Assembly (NCBI GenBank): GCA_949743955.1
Contig: CATJVQ010000048.1
Location: 1 to 34,510 of the forward strand
Length of the DNA: 34,510 bases
Direction of reading: 5' to 3'
Origin: an uncultured Oscillospiraceae bacterium
GTDB lineage: Bacteria; Bacillota; Clostridia; Oscillospirales; Ruminococcaceae
Position numbers and translations under genes: made by a program. A model generated the notes under the pieces. It ran no database searches, was not told the origin of the DNA, and saw only the letters and a program-made list of their open reading frames with translations. Shown one piece after another: positions 25,001-33,053 of this stretch (positions are counted from its first letter, which is position 1; every line of letters begins with the position of its first letter).

Positions 25001-27361
25001 CGCGGCGGATCCGTCGGGCCCAAACGTCTCCACCGAGACGGCGATGCCGCGCGAAACCGTGATCGTGCCCCAGACCTGCGCCTTGGATTTTAAATAAGTA
25101 GAGTACTGATAAACCTGGTTCTTCGTCTGTGAGACGTTCGCGGGCAGGAGGAATGTCGCGGCCCCGCCTGTCACATTGTGATCCACACGGTAGGGCTCAC
25201 CGTCGCCCTCGATACGCTCCATGCGCACAAAGCAGTCCCCTTCGGCGAGACCGTCCAGAAACTCGCCTTCCACGTCGATCCGCACACGGCCGCCCTCGCT
25301 CGGGAGGAATTCTGTCTCGGTTCCGGCGCGGGTGATGTGCGGCGCGGCGTTCTGGGTGAGCGCGGCGCTCTGGCTGTACCGCTTCCAGTTTTTATCGTTT
25401 TCGTCCGGCTTCTTTTCGTCCGTCTTCGCCATAGCGTAAACGTCGAAACGGGCCTTTCCGGCCTCCTCGCCGCGCAGCTTCGTGGCAAGAGGCTCTGTGG
25501 ATACACTGCCGTCCGCCGAAAGTTCGGACGCGCGCAGGATCTTCGTGCGCACACCCATACTGTCCGTCTTCGGGACAGCCTTCACCCACACCGAGTTGCC
25601 CGGCTTGTCGAGATTTTCACCCTTCACACGGAAGACGATAGCGGGACTGCCAGAACCGGCGGCATCCTCCCACTCGACGCTGTCGATGGACGGCGTCTGG
25701 CTGACAGGCACCATCGGTACAGTGAAGTCCGCGTACCGCTTCCAGCCGCCTGCGCGGGCGGAGGGGGTGAAACTGTCCTCCTGCGCGAGGAGGGAGACCG
25801 CATATGTAATGTCCCTCGTGGACGAATCGTTAGCCGGGATTTTGATTTCAGGCGAGGCAGCTATACCGCTGCCGGAGGAGACCAGCTTTTTAATGATGGG
25901 CTCCTTGCCGCCGTTATCGAGCTTGACGAAGAGCTTCTGCGTATCGAGCGCGGAACCCTCAACAATCACCGTGACAGCGCCGCCCTGATAGGTAAAGGGA
26001 GTGGGAAGCGTGGAGACATGCACGGCGGAAATCTCAAAATTCCCGCCGGACGCCGCAGAATCATCGCTCGCGACGGGCGGAACGACGATGGAATCAATCT
26101 GGCGCCAGCTGCCGCTGTCCGCAGCGGGACGCCCGCTCGCCTGCTCGGCCACAAAGAGTGCATACTCGGCAGGCACGCCCGTCAGGTTCTCTCCAATGGT
26201 GATCCGCTCGCTGTATACCTCGTCCGCACTGCCGGACGCCTTCACCATCGAAGACTTCCCCTCCGGCGACACGATGCGCACCCAGACAGTCGTTTTATCC
26301 AGATGCTCGCCGCGGACTACAACATTCGCCATCCCGCCGGTGGCGGTCAGCGTTTCGGGTGTCAGAAGGACGGACGCACCGCGGATCACGGGCTCTTCCT
26401 GCGGCTCCGGTTCAGCGGGCGTCTCCGGCACGTCGGACAGATCCGGCGCTTCCTCCCCTGCGGACGGCCCCTCCGGTGTTCCGGGTTCGACAGCCGGGAA
26501 ATCCTCCGGCAAAACCGGCTCGGCCGGATCCGTTTCGGAAGGGTCTGTCACGGGTGGCTGCGGATCATTCGGCGCAGGCTCATCGCCGCCGGACGGTGTG
26601 CTTCCGCCCGGCACAGCGCTCTCGCCAACAGTGGGCTGCGCGGGGGGGAGAGCTTCCTCCGAGGGTTCGGGATCGCTCCCGCTTTTGGGAACGATGAATC
26701 CACCATCGACAGGGGTCCACCCGCTGTCAGCGATGCTCGGCTCCTCCGCGTCCGCCGAATGGAGAACACTGGCTGTATAGACAGAATAAGCGTCCGCACT
26801 GCCGGGCTCGAGTGTGACGGCAGGCGTGGAAAGCTGAGTGACATTCTGCCCCAGGAAAGAGAGCAGGTTATTTTTCAGTGTCTCAAGGAAACCGGTGTAT
26901 TCGCTCGCACGGACGATCTGATAGGGCGTATTGTCCTTATCCACGCGGATCCAGACCTGCTCCTGCTCAAGATGTGTCCCTGTGATAGTGAATACAAGGC
27001 TGCCGCCCTCCACCGTGAGCGGATCCGGCGTGCTCGATGCCGTCACGCTGCTGATGGAAAAGCTTCCCTCCACCGGAGCCGGCGCGGCGGGCTCTTCCGG
27101 CTGCGGCTCCGCGATCTCCTCTCCGTCTTCCTCGACGGGGATATCCTCACGCGGCTCCTCCGGCAGGGGATCGGCAGGCGCCTCCATGTCGGGAATACCG
27201 GGTTCCTCCGGGAGGATATCCTCCTGCGGCGGGATTTCGGCTTCCTCCTGTATTCCCTCCCCCGGTGTCAGGGGCGCCGGGAGAGTATCATCTGCAAAAG
27301 CTCCTGAAGAAAAACTGAACATAATGGAAACAGACAGCAGCAGGCAGAGTACTTTTTTCAT
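22028..27361 (-). CDS. Giant secreted repeat protein (1777 residues), cell-surface candidate
   Basis: The protein starts with a clear signal peptide (MKKVLCLLLSVSIMFSFSSGAFAD). A Pro/Glu/Asp-rich linker follows, then about nine diverged beta-sandwich-like repeats of roughly 100 residues. Each has a TATGG-type turn, a VRGxxL strand and a VWVRV strand, for example near residues 100, 350, 455, 560 and 680. They resemble IPT/TIG-like or Ig-like modules, but I cannot name the family. A Ser/Asp-rich linker (residues 1500-1560) precedes a distinct C-terminal domain (DVIIDILDDEVVLSRDFLEEAD...). The last residues are NPRTGTLPA: a sortase-like NPRTG pentapeptide without the membrane segment that should follow. 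Codons for about residues 1265-1560 are clearly AT-richer than the rest, so the gene is a mosaic. A GGAGG lies 12 nt before the ATG. The function is probably adhesion or surface display. Confidence 0.85.
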   Translation of the reverse strand: MKKVLCLLLSVSIMFSFSSGAFADDTLPAPLTPGEGIQEEAEIPPQEDILPEEPGIPDMEAPADPLPEEPREDIPVEEDGEEIAEPQPEEPAAPAPVEGSFSISSVTASSTPDPLTVEGGSLVFTITGTHLEQEQVWIRVDKDNTPYQIVRASEYTGFLETLKNNLLSFLGQNVTQLSTPAVTLEPGSADAYSVYTASVLHSADAEEPSIADSGWTPVDGGFIVPKSGSDPEPSEEALPPAQPTVGESAVPGGSTPSGGDEPAPNDPQPPVTDPSETDPAEPVLPEDFPAVEPGTPEGPSAGEEAPDLSDVPETPAEPEPQEEPVIRGASVLLTPETLTATGGMANVVVRGEHLDKTTVWVRIVSPEGKSSMVKASGSADEVYSERITIGENLTGVPAEYALFVAEQASGRPAADSGSWRQIDSIVVPPVASDDSAASGGNFEISAVHVSTLPTPFTYQGGAVTVIVEGSALDTQKLFVKLDNGGKEPIIKKLVSSGSGIAASPEIKIPANDSSTRDITYAVSLLAQEDSFTPSARAGGWKRYADFTVPMVPVSQTPSIDSVEWEDAAGSGSPAIVFRVKGENLDKPGNSVWVKAVPKTDSMGVRTKILRASELSADGSVSTEPLATKLRGEEAGKARFDVYAMAKTDEKKPDENDKNWKRYSQSAALTQNAAPHITRAGTETEFLPSEGGRVRIDVEGEFLDGLAEGDCFVRMERIEGDGEPYRVDHNVTGGAATFLLPANVSQTKNQVYQYSTYLKSKAQVWGTITVSRGIAVSVETFGPDGSAAPLTAAGGSLRCTVSGVPEGEHVWIRVSDGTEQVGLSTDTFTVRENDSPVREREVRVYMAMGGVKPGAGSKAWEQVKFFTLPALNAGKPEAVIDAAQVEAEVSAEGGEIRVRYEGMGLSSTGLAVFTRLASADPAEYPDVISAVRGSFPETVTGTVQVPANDSALTRQYTLQYTLCYVDGDTPPAGAVWQSAAIPEGSRLVTVPGMAAPSIASVEVQADADPLSATGGEVDVAVRGMGLEDVWVNVRCPADPMRDLMAKGVRDENGVTAHFDIEPYSGSAQLGYEVWVLAGGGEDPSRAVTLPGWKLYGAFSQSPVLGAPKLTNLRVEMPASYEDGVGTATLSVTGLNMKNRSVWAAVTPLDGGQEEQAFEVRRVSGSTDQYTASFPVQENMTGDVQRLAVALAHFDPGKGPKGEVVPVSAPTPVVSTAVRAVDGIPTRSLSSRIASAFYASGGESTVDTVRENASVSTVAFVQTRAAGNTPADVLRTDLTLGMSGIINEKATITIPSQGGDVSAQIKVTLGATSQPVEVLAYLDDDNKHTQEATPSSQNDYMNSLSHIYTTQFHFDANKTKENKVYYIYLIVNGIDAKDDSLRSTYGTVTVAADETEIRKSGLLYDGTTAEKELVLSYKGPMPLNLYKAGGLTGEELANNYEIRAVAEDGSTIGSTPALSAIDAGRENFKTGDFRVADPYIGYPYKLVVARRGASGESDQSYDLLTRDLKPVYMRMDIGRDPNETSSPSSSDDSSDDDSSKDDDDSSSDNSGSNGSISGGDGISGDDLINADKNTDTDSKDVIIDILDDEVVLSRDFLEEADNFDKNIILRTSRYEWKIPRRSDMRSNLKKKYDLTVIFGSEYEDEMQEEAGNRAEILPFHIRYEGNLPTRMVLTIFDTGYERGTDVWVHRYNEDDDDCTLIAEEIVKSGGDVSWYMTHCSHYFISDIRVRNARLDRDFDSAWDEDDDRIDKVYLDDDFYDDEYSDGDGKVNPRTGTLPA

Positions 27362-27433
27362 GTTCCGGGAAGACCTCCGCTTCAGTGTTTGAGAATTTGG
27401 GGCGTCTCCAGAGAGAATACCCCATTCTTAATT

Positions 27434-27462
27434 ATTATAGCACAAGAGTTGGTGTTTGTCTC
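27434..27462 (-). promoter_or_regulatory. Promoter of the surface-protein gene
   Basis: On the minus strand GAGACA (27457-27462), 17 bp, TATAAT (27434-27439). It would give a leader of about 65 nt. Confidence 0.7.
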
Positions 27463-27483
27463 CCCCTTTTTTGCAGAAAAATT

Positions 27484-27510
27484 ACTCCCGGAAAGCAGAT
27501 TTCCGGGAGT
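27484..27510 (-). terminator. Terminator of the downstream methyltransferase gene
   Basis: A perfect 11-bp stem (ACTCCCGGAAA with TTTCCGGGAGT) and 5-nt loop are followed on the minus strand by AATTTTT. Confidence 0.9.
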
Positions 27511-27581
27511 GCCCATATTCCGTGCACAAGATGTGAGGGTTCGCCCCAAACATATCTTACTGCTCCCGGATTTCCGGTTTA

Positions 27582-28364
27582 TCAGGGCTTTCTGGCAAGC
27601 TCCAGATCAATCGTATCGTAGAGTGTAATCTGCCCGCCAAAGCGGTCGACGGCGTGCTCGATCTCCGAGAAAAAGGCCCTTCTCTTCCGCTCCTCTATCA
27701 CCATATGATCCGAATAGGTCCCCAAAAGGGCTGTGTACTCTTTGGCGGTGAATGTCCGTGTCCGGTGATACAGGCGATACCGGATATCTGTAAACCCGTA
27801 TTTTGCGGCGATGTCCGCTCTCTCCTTTGCCGCCGCTTCATCGTATTCGCCGCCCTCCAGGGAGTTCGGCATATAGACGGCGTAGATCTCCTCAAACGCC
27901 CGGTGGAGCTCCTCCCGCCCCTTATCCCTGTACGGATGGTTGGCAAAGCGGGCAAACACGCCGCCGCTTTTTAACAGGTCGAACACCTTGAGATACCCCG
28001 CTTCCTCCGGCACCCAATGGAACGCCGAGGCGGAATAAACGAGATCGAAAGTACCGCTCTCACCGGAATAGTCCTCAAATTTCGACGTGACGGCCGAAAA
28101 GCCGGGGAACGCCTGAAACTTTTTTCTGCACAGCTCCGAAAAATTCTTTCCATATTCGACAGCGGTCACGCTGCACCCTGTCTTTAGGATAGGCAAAGTC
28201 GCCTGCCCCCCGCCGATCCCTATCTCAAGCGCGCGGCTTGTTTCATCGACGGAATGATAGCGGAAAATATCCTCGTACAGCTCCGGGACATAGCCCGGAC
28301 GCATCTTCTCATATTGCTGCGCTACCGTGTCAAACGTCCATTCCAGTCCCTTGATGATTGGCAT
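27582..28364 (-). CDS. Class I SAM-dependent methyltransferase
   Basis: A 260-residue methyltransferase. Motif I is ALEIGIGGGQATLPIL (about 45-60), motif II is the acidic strand end TAVEYGKNF, and the post-motif strand is FDLVYSASAFHWV. The FHWV motif and the N-terminal FDTVAQQYEKMRPGYVPELYEDI match a Clostridia family of unknown substrate. It is transcribed leftward as a single gene, ending at the terminator at 27484. A GAAGGTGG ribosome-binding site precedes the ATG. It diverges from an acetyltransferase gene across a perfect palindrome (28434-28464). Confidence 0.87.
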   Translation of the reverse strand: MPIIKGLEWTFDTVAQQYEKMRPGYVPELYEDIFRYHSVDETSRALEIGIGGGQATLPILKTGCSVTAVEYGKNFSELCRKKFQAFPGFSAVTSKFEDYSGESGTFDLVYSASAFHWVPEEAGYLKVFDLLKSGGVFARFANHPYRDKGREELHRAFEEIYAVYMPNSLEGGEYDEAAAKERADIAAKYGFTDIRYRLYHRTRTFTAKEYTALLGTYSDHMVIEERKRRAFFSEIEHAVDRFGGQITLYDTIDLELARKP

Positions 28365-28433
28365 AGAACCACCTTCTTTTCCTTATGCCCGCACCGTGCA
28401 GACAGCAGACATTTGTATGAACGGATTTTTTGT

Positions 28434-28464
28434 GGTATAATAGCTGCAAAGCAGCTATTATACC
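28434..28464. promoter_or_regulatory. Perfect palindrome containing -10 boxes on both strands
   Basis: GGTATAATAGCTGC (28434-28447) and its exact inverse (28451-28464) flank AAA. TATAAT occurs on the plus strand (28436-28441) and on the minus strand (28457-28462). The rightward -35 is probably TTGTAT (28413-28418, 17-bp spacing). The leftward -35 is poor. It looks like an operator that covers divergent promoters, but no regulator gene is adjacent. Confidence 0.65.
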
Positions 28465-28525
28465 CTGATTTATTCGGCCTCCCTGCGGGCGCGGACGATG
28501 ATACAACATAAAGGAGGGCTGCGCC

Positions 28526-29086
28526 ATGGCGCAATATGTCCAGTACGATACAACGCACCCCATCCCCCGTGAGGAATTCCAGACCGTTCTCCTGCTCTTA
28601 AAGCACTCCTTCCCGCCGGAGGAACGGCGCACCCCGGCGGGACAGGCCGATTTGCTCTCCCGGCCCGCCTACCGCCTCACCGTGCGCCGGGAAAAGGACG
28701 GCAAAATCACGGGCTTTTTCGCCTGGTGGCAGTTCGATTCCTTCCGCTACGGCGAACATTTCGCCGTGGACGAGGCTATGCGCGGGGGCGGTATCGGCGG
28801 AGAGATGCTGCATATGCTCACGGCGGCGGACGAGCCCTTTGTGCTCGAGGTCGAGCCGCCCGAGACCGAGATTGCCCGGCGGCGCATCCGGTTTTATGAG
28901 CGGGGGGGCTTTGTTGTCAACCCCTTCGAGTACCTGCAGCCGCCGCTGCACCCGGGGCGCCGCCCGCTGCCGCTCCTGTTCCTCTCCCGCCCTGCTCCGC
29001 TCAGTGAGGACGAGTTTGTCCGCATGCGCACGGAGATTTACCGCACTGTCTACGGACTTTCCAACCCTGAGACCGCTTTCCGGTGA
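28526..29086 (+). CDS. GNAT-family N-acetyltransferase
   Basis: A 186-residue GNAT protein. The acetyl-CoA loop is RGGGIGGEML (86-95), preceded by the FAVDEAM strand. The C-terminal RRIRFYERGGFVVN is motif B. The substrate is unknown. It has a strong AAGGAGGG ribosome-binding site and is transcribed rightward from the palindrome at 28434. A 65-residue ORF follows 90 bp later. Confidence 0.85.
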   Translation: MAQYVQYDTTHPIPREEFQTVLLLLKHSFPPEERRTPAGQADLLSRPAYRLTVRREKDGKITGFFAWWQFDSFRYGEHFAVDEAMRGGGIGGEMLHMLTAADEPFVLEVEPPETEIARRRIRFYERGGFVVNPFEYLQPPLHPGRRPLPLLFLSRPAPLSEDEFVRMRTEIYRTVYGLSNPETAFR

Positions 29087-29176
29087 ACACGGCGCATCCT
29101 ATCGCATGTGCCGTGTATACCGCCGCCTTTAACTAGGTATACTAGAGGGGAATCCACCTGGAAAGGAGGCTTCCCC

Positions 29177-29374
29177 ATGAGCCAAACACCGGATATTAAG
29201 GCGCGCGTCCTCGCCGAGCTGGACAGCCGCATCGCGCGGCTCGAAGAACACCGGAACGAGAAAAAGCCCGCTAACACACCGTACAGCGAGCTTAACCACG
29301 CGCTCAGCCACGCCATCGGCAATCCGCTCCTTACCGAACTGCGCGACGTGCGGAATTTTGTCGAGGAGCTTTAA
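29177..29374 (+). CDS. Small conserved-type hypothetical protein (65 residues)
   Basis: The start at 29177 follows AAAGGAGG, so a gene is likely. The product (MSQTPDIKARVLAELDSRI... ending FVEEL) is charged and predicted helical, with no membrane segment, Cys or known motif. An upstream in-frame ATG at 29108 has no ribosome-binding site. The stop overlaps the end of the convergent hydrolase gene by 4 bp. I do not recognise it. A TATACT at 29134 may be part of its promoter, but no good -35 is visible. Confidence 0.6.
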   Translation: MSQTPDIKARVLAELDSRIARLEEHRNEKKPANTPYSELNHALSHAIGNPLLTELRDVRNFVEEL

Positions 29375-29901
29375 CGATCGCGGTTCAGGACACGGATCTG
29401 TAAATTTTCCAGCACGTCAAGCGTCTTTTCCTGCATCGCGGCGTCGGGCGCGGCGGTGCAGGAGGCGTCCACATAGATCGGCGTCTGCGGCTGGGCTGTC
29501 TTGGCGATCACTGCATTCGAAAGCACGCAGATGCTGCTTACCACTCCGCACAGCTCAATTTCCCCGTACCGGTGATTCTCCAGGTAGTGGTAAAGCGCAG
29601 CGGAGCCGAACGTGTCCTTTTCAAAACAGAGGCACCCCTTCGCCCGTTCGGCTATGCTGCCGTACAGCTCCCAGCCGGGCGTGGCGCGCAGGCAGTGTTC
29701 TATTGGCAGGAGACGCCCCTCCTGGGTGTCGAGATAGTCCTCGCCATGGGTATCCAGCGTGAAAATAATGTCGTCGCCTGCCGCGCGGCAGGCGTCTATT
29801 TTTTTCGCGATCGCGTCCTCGAGCGCTTTCGCTCCCTCGAAGCCCAGCGATCCGTCTACAAAATCGTTTTGATAGTCAACAACCACCAGCAGTTTTTTCA
29901 T
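29371..29901 (-). CDS. Isochorismatase-family cysteine hydrolase (nicotinamidase-like)
   Basis: A 176-residue hydrolase. The predicted triad is D9 (VVDYQNDF), K95 (FEKDTF) and C125 (VVSSICV). A PncA-like metal site is suggested by D50 and H52 (TLDTH) and H69 (PIEHC). This favours nicotinamidase (nicotinamide to nicotinate) over isochorismatase proper. The start codon lies 26 bp inside the end of trmB, so it is the last gene of the feo-trmB run and is probably coupled. There is no signal peptide. The family is sure; the exact substrate is likely but not certain. Confidence 0.85.
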   Translation of the reverse strand: MKKLLVVVDYQNDFVDGSLGFEGAKALEDAIAKKIDACRAAGDDIIFTLDTHGEDYLDTQEGRLLPIEHCLRATPGWELYGSIAERAKGCLCFEKDTFGSAALYHYLENHRYGEIELCGVVSSICVLSNAVIAKTAQPQTPIYVDASCTAAPDAAMQEKTLDVLENLQIRVLNRDR

Positions 29902-30568
29902 CTTCCAGTTCCTCCCTTTCCTCCATCACGGCCCGCAAAAAATGGATAGGCTTCCCTGTCGAGCGGAACATCGCCTCGTGCTCGGTAACGATGCTCTCCT
30001 CCGTCACGGGCAGGTTGTCCGTCTCCTCAAGGATCCGGAATCTCGCCTCCCGGAGATAGGTATGCGTATCGGCGAAGAGGCCGGGATCGTCCGTCTTAAA
30101 GATAAGCTCCGCCTCGGGGGCGAGAAATGTCCGGTACCGCAGGAGCTGGCGCGTATGCGTCAGGCGGCGCTTGCGGTGCCCCGCCTTCGGCCACGGGTTG
30201 CAGAAGTGGACATACAGCCGCTGCACCCGATCCTCCGGGGCGAGGACATCTTCAATCTGCTCCACGTCCCACGCGAAAATGCGGATATTGTCCACCTCCC
30301 GCTTACCGGAAAACGCTTCGTCGATCGCGCGCTTGCAGGAGCCGAGGACATTGCTGATGAGGTCCACCGCCAGAAAGTTCCACTCTGGATGGAGAAATGC
30401 ATACCGGCTGATGAAGCCGCCCTTGCCGCAGCCGACCTCGAGCGCCAGCGGCTGATCCGGGCGGGCGAAGCATGCCCTCCACTCCCCGCGCTGGGCGCGC
30501 GGATCCTGTATGCAGTACGCGGCCGACCGGAGCTCCGGCTCCGCCCATTTTTTACGGCGCATCCGCAC
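29876..30568 (-). CDS. trmB: tRNA (guanine-N7-)-methyltransferase
   Basis: A 230-residue enzyme that methylates G46 in tRNA. SAM motif EVGCGKGGFI (44-53), YVHFCNPWPKAGHRKRRL (a TrmB hallmark) and the C-terminal TEHEAMFRSTGKPIHFLRA are all present. It starts MRMRRKKW at a GTG with GGAGGAG upstream; an ATG two codons later is possible. Its first 17 bp overlap the end of the small FeoB-associated gene, and its end overlaps the next hydrolase. Confidence 0.95.
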   Translation of the reverse strand: MRMRRKKWAEPELRSAAYCIQDPRAQRGEWRACFARPDQPLALEVGCGKGGFISRYAFLHPEWNFLAVDLISNVLGSCKRAIDEAFSGKREVDNIRIFAWDVEQIEDVLAPEDRVQRLYVHFCNPWPKAGHRKRRLTHTRQLLRYRTFLAPEAELIFKTDDPGLFADTHTYLREARFRILEETDNLPVTEESIVTEHEAMFRSTGKPIHFLRAVMEEREELEDEKTAGGC

Positions 30569-30719
30569 GGCGCCTCTCCTCCTTCCCTACCGCCCCGCAT
30601 CCGGGGCAGTCTGCGCAGTTTCCGCCGCATCCCTTTCCGCGCCGCTTCCACACATGGTGAGCGGCAAATGCGGCGGGGATGAGTACGGCGGCGAGTATCA
30701 GCCAATCAAGCCAGCCCAT
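30552..30719 (-). CDS. FeoB-associated Cys-rich membrane protein (55 residues)
   Basis: Translation gives a single hydrophobic helix (WLDWLILAAVLIPAAFAA, residues 3-20), a basic stretch (KRRGKGC), and four Cys as CGGNCADCPGC (31-41). This matches the small FeoB-associated family, encoded after feoB in many Firmicutes and probably part of the ferrous transporter. AAGGAGG lies about 7 nt before the ATG. It starts 12 bp after the feoB stop and overlaps trmB by 17 bp. Confidence 0.85.
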   Translation of the reverse strand: MGWLDWLILAAVLIPAAFAAHHVWKRRGKGCGGNCADCPGCGAVGKEERRRADAP

Positions 30720-30731
30720 TCGATGTCCTCC

Positions 30732-32741
30732 TTAGCGGATGAGCATCCCGCCCAACTGATAGACCAGCGCGGCGGCGAGCCAGGCGATGCCTGTCTGATA
30801 AACGACAACAAAGAGCGCCTGCCAGCCGCTGTGCATCTCACGCTTCACCGCGCTGATCGCCGCGATGCACGGCGTATAGAGCAGGGTGAACGTTAAGAAC
30901 GACACGGCCGCCAAGGGCGAGAACATCGCGGACAGCGCCTCGGGCAGCGTAGCGGTATTCGTGCCAGTGAGGACAGCGAGCGTGCTGACGACAGCCTCCT
31001 TCGCGGAGAAGCCGGTGATGAGCGCAGTAGACGCGCGCCAGTCCGAGAAGCCGAGCGGGGCAAAGATGGGCGCAATCGCCCGCCCGATACCCGCGAGCAT
31101 GCTCGCCGACGATTCGGCCACAACATTGAATCTCGTGTCAAACGTCTGCAAAAACCAGATGATGATAGTCGCCAGAAAGATAATCGTGAACGCGCGGGTC
31201 AGGAAGTCCCTGGCCTTATCCCACACGAGCAGCCCCACGCTCTTCGCGCTGGGCATCCGGTAGTTGGGCAGCTCCATCACGAACGGGACAGGCTCGCCAT
31301 GAAAGAGCGTGTTCTTCATGAGCAGTCCGCTGAGAATGCCCACGAGCATCCCGCCCACGTAGAGCGCTATCATCACCAGCGGCTGATACCGCGGGAAAAA
31401 GGCGAGGGTGAACACCGCGTAGATCGGCAGCTTCGCACTGCACGACATGAACGGTGTCAGAAGGATGGTCATCCGCCGGTCGCGCTCGCTCGAGAGGGTG
31501 CGCGTAGCCATAATCGCGGGCACCGAGCAGCCGAAGCCGATAAGCATCGGCACAAAGCTGCGCCCGGAGAGGCCGATTTTTCTGAGCAGCTTATCCATCA
31601 CGAACGCGACGCGCGCCATGTACCCGCTGTCCTCGAGAATGGAGAGGAAGAAGAAGAGGACCACAATCGTCGGCAAAAAGGAGAGGACGCTCCCCACGCC
31701 CGCGAAGACCCCGTCGATGACGAGCGAATGCACCACCGGATTGATGCCGTAGGCTGTCAGCCCCGCATCGACGGCGGCTGTCAATCCGTCGATACACAGG
31801 GACAGAAGGCCGCTGAGCAGAGCGCCGAAGACGCCGAACGTCAGCCAGAACACGGCGAGCATGATGCACAGGAATATAGGGATCGCCAGAACCTTGTGGG
31901 TGAGTACTTCGTCCATCCTCACGCTGCGCAGGTACTCCCGGCTCTCCCCGCATTTGACAACACTGTCCGCGCAGAGCTTTTCAATGAAGCTGTACCGCAT
32001 ATCGGCCAGCGCGGCCTCGCGGTCGGTATCCAGCTCGTGCTCCATCTCGGCAACACTGTGCTCAATGAGCTCCTGCTCGTTCTCCGAGAGCCCCAGGCGG
32101 TCGCACATCGGGGTATCTCCCTCAAGGAGCTTGGTCGCGGCGAAGCGCGCCGGCACGCCGATGCGCTGCGCGTGATCCTCCACCACGTGCGCCACCGAGT
32201 GGATGGCGCGGTGAACGGCTCCCGAACAGAAGTCGAGCCGCCTGGGGGGCTGCCGGTCCCCGGCGGTGCGGACAGCTGTCTCGATGAGCTCCTCAATGCC
32301 CTCGTTCTTCGCCGCCGAGATGGGCACCACCGGCACCCCCAGCTCTTCCGCCATTTTTCGCACCTTGATGGTGCCGCCGTTGGCGCGGACCTCATCCATC
32401 ATATTGAGCGCGATGACCATCGGCAAGCCGAGCTCGATGAGCTGCATGCTCAGGTACAGGTTTCGCTCAATATTCGTGGCGTCCACAATGTTGATAATCC
32501 CGTCGGGACGCTGATCCAACAGAAAATCCCGCGTGACAATCTCCTCGTTCGTATACGGCGAAAGGGAATAGATCCCCGGCAGATCCACGACAGTGACATC
32601 CCTGTGCCCCCGCACCACACCATCCTTGCGCTCGACAGTCACGCCCGGGAAATTGCCCACATGCTGATTCGATCCTGTAAGCTGATTAAACAGTGTCGTC
32701 TTGCCGCAGTTCTGGTTCCCGGCCAGTGCAAATACTATCAT
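30732..32741 (-). CDS. feoB: Ferrous iron transporter B
   Basis: A 669-residue membrane GTPase that imports Fe(II). The N-terminal G domain has G1 GNQNCGKT (8-15), G3 DLPG (53-56) and G4 NMMD (113-116). A spacer helix domain and a C-terminal membrane region with Gate-type repeats (for example PTIVVLFFFLSILEDSGYMARVAFVMD) follow. Length and motifs are complete. The start overlaps feoA by 4 bp. A Cys-rich FeoB-associated gene follows. Confidence 0.97.
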   Translation of the reverse strand: MIVFALAGNQNCGKTTLFNQLTGSNQHVGNFPGVTVERKDGVVRGHRDVTVVDLPGIYSLSPYTNEEIVTRDFLLDQRPDGIINIVDATNIERNLYLSMQLIELGLPMVIALNMMDEVRANGGTIKVRKMAEELGVPVVPISAAKNEGIEELIETAVRTAGDRQPPRRLDFCSGAVHRAIHSVAHVVEDHAQRIGVPARFAATKLLEGDTPMCDRLGLSENEQELIEHSVAEMEHELDTDREAALADMRYSFIEKLCADSVVKCGESREYLRSVRMDEVLTHKVLAIPIFLCIMLAVFWLTFGVFGALLSGLLSLCIDGLTAAVDAGLTAYGINPVVHSLVIDGVFAGVGSVLSFLPTIVVLFFFLSILEDSGYMARVAFVMDKLLRKIGLSGRSFVPMLIGFGCSVPAIMATRTLSSERDRRMTILLTPFMSCSAKLPIYAVFTLAFFPRYQPLVMIALYVGGMLVGILSGLLMKNTLFHGEPVPFVMELPNYRMPSAKSVGLLVWDKARDFLTRAFTIIFLATIIIWFLQTFDTRFNVVAESSASMLAGIGRAIAPIFAPLGFSDWRASTALITGFSAKEAVVSTLAVLTGTNTATLPEALSAMFSPLAAVSFLTFTLLYTPCIAAISAVKREMHSGWQALFVVVYQTGIAWLAAALVYQLGGMLIR

Positions 32742-32980
32742 TGCTGTCCCCCCGCCGGCACGGCTTCGATCTCAATCTTCTGCGCGTCCTCCAGCCGCAG
32801 GGTCAGTTCGTACCCGCGCAGATACAGTTCTATCGGATCCCCCATCGGCGCGACCTTTCGCACCATAACCGCGGTGTGCGGCGTCAGCCCCATGTCCAGA
32901 AGGCGCCGCCGGAGGGCTCCCTGTCCGCCCACCGCCACAATTTTCGACCGGCCGCCCACCGGCAGCTCATCCAATGTCAT
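32738..32980 (-). CDS. feoA: Ferrous iron transport protein A
   Basis: An 80-residue SH3-like cytoplasmic protein that assists FeoB. It has the characteristic RRRLLDMGLTPHTAVMVRKVAPMGDPIELYLRGYELTLR. The first gene of the feo operon, with the promoter at 33025-33053. The 4-bp overlap with feoB indicates coupled translation. Confidence 0.95.
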   Translation of the reverse strand: MTLDELPVGGRSKIVAVGGQGALRRRLLDMGLTPHTAVMVRKVAPMGDPIELYLRGYELTLRLEDAQKIEIEAVPAGGQQ

Positions 32981-33024
32981 TCTGACCGCTCCCCCTCATG
33001 AACTAACCTCTTCACATTTATCAC

Positions 33025-33053
33025 ATTATAGTCGGTTTCTCCTCCCCCGTCAA
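33025..33053 (-). promoter_or_regulatory. Promoter of the feo operon, overlapping the upstream gene's stop codon
   Basis: On the minus strand TTGACG (33048-33053), 17 bp, TATAAT (33025-33030). The -35 begins in the stop codon (TGA) of the oxidoreductase gene. No convincing 7-1-7 Fur box is visible, though GTGATAAATGTGAA lies just downstream of the -10. Confidence 0.75.

Noticed and set aside
25178-27307. 709-codon plus-strand frame opposite the surface-protein gene
   Set aside because: The minus-strand frame has a signal peptide, promoter and terminator; this one has none.
33000-33030. Fur box in the feo promoter
   Set aside because: No symmetric 7-1-7 match is present; GTGATAAATGTGAA is suggestive only.
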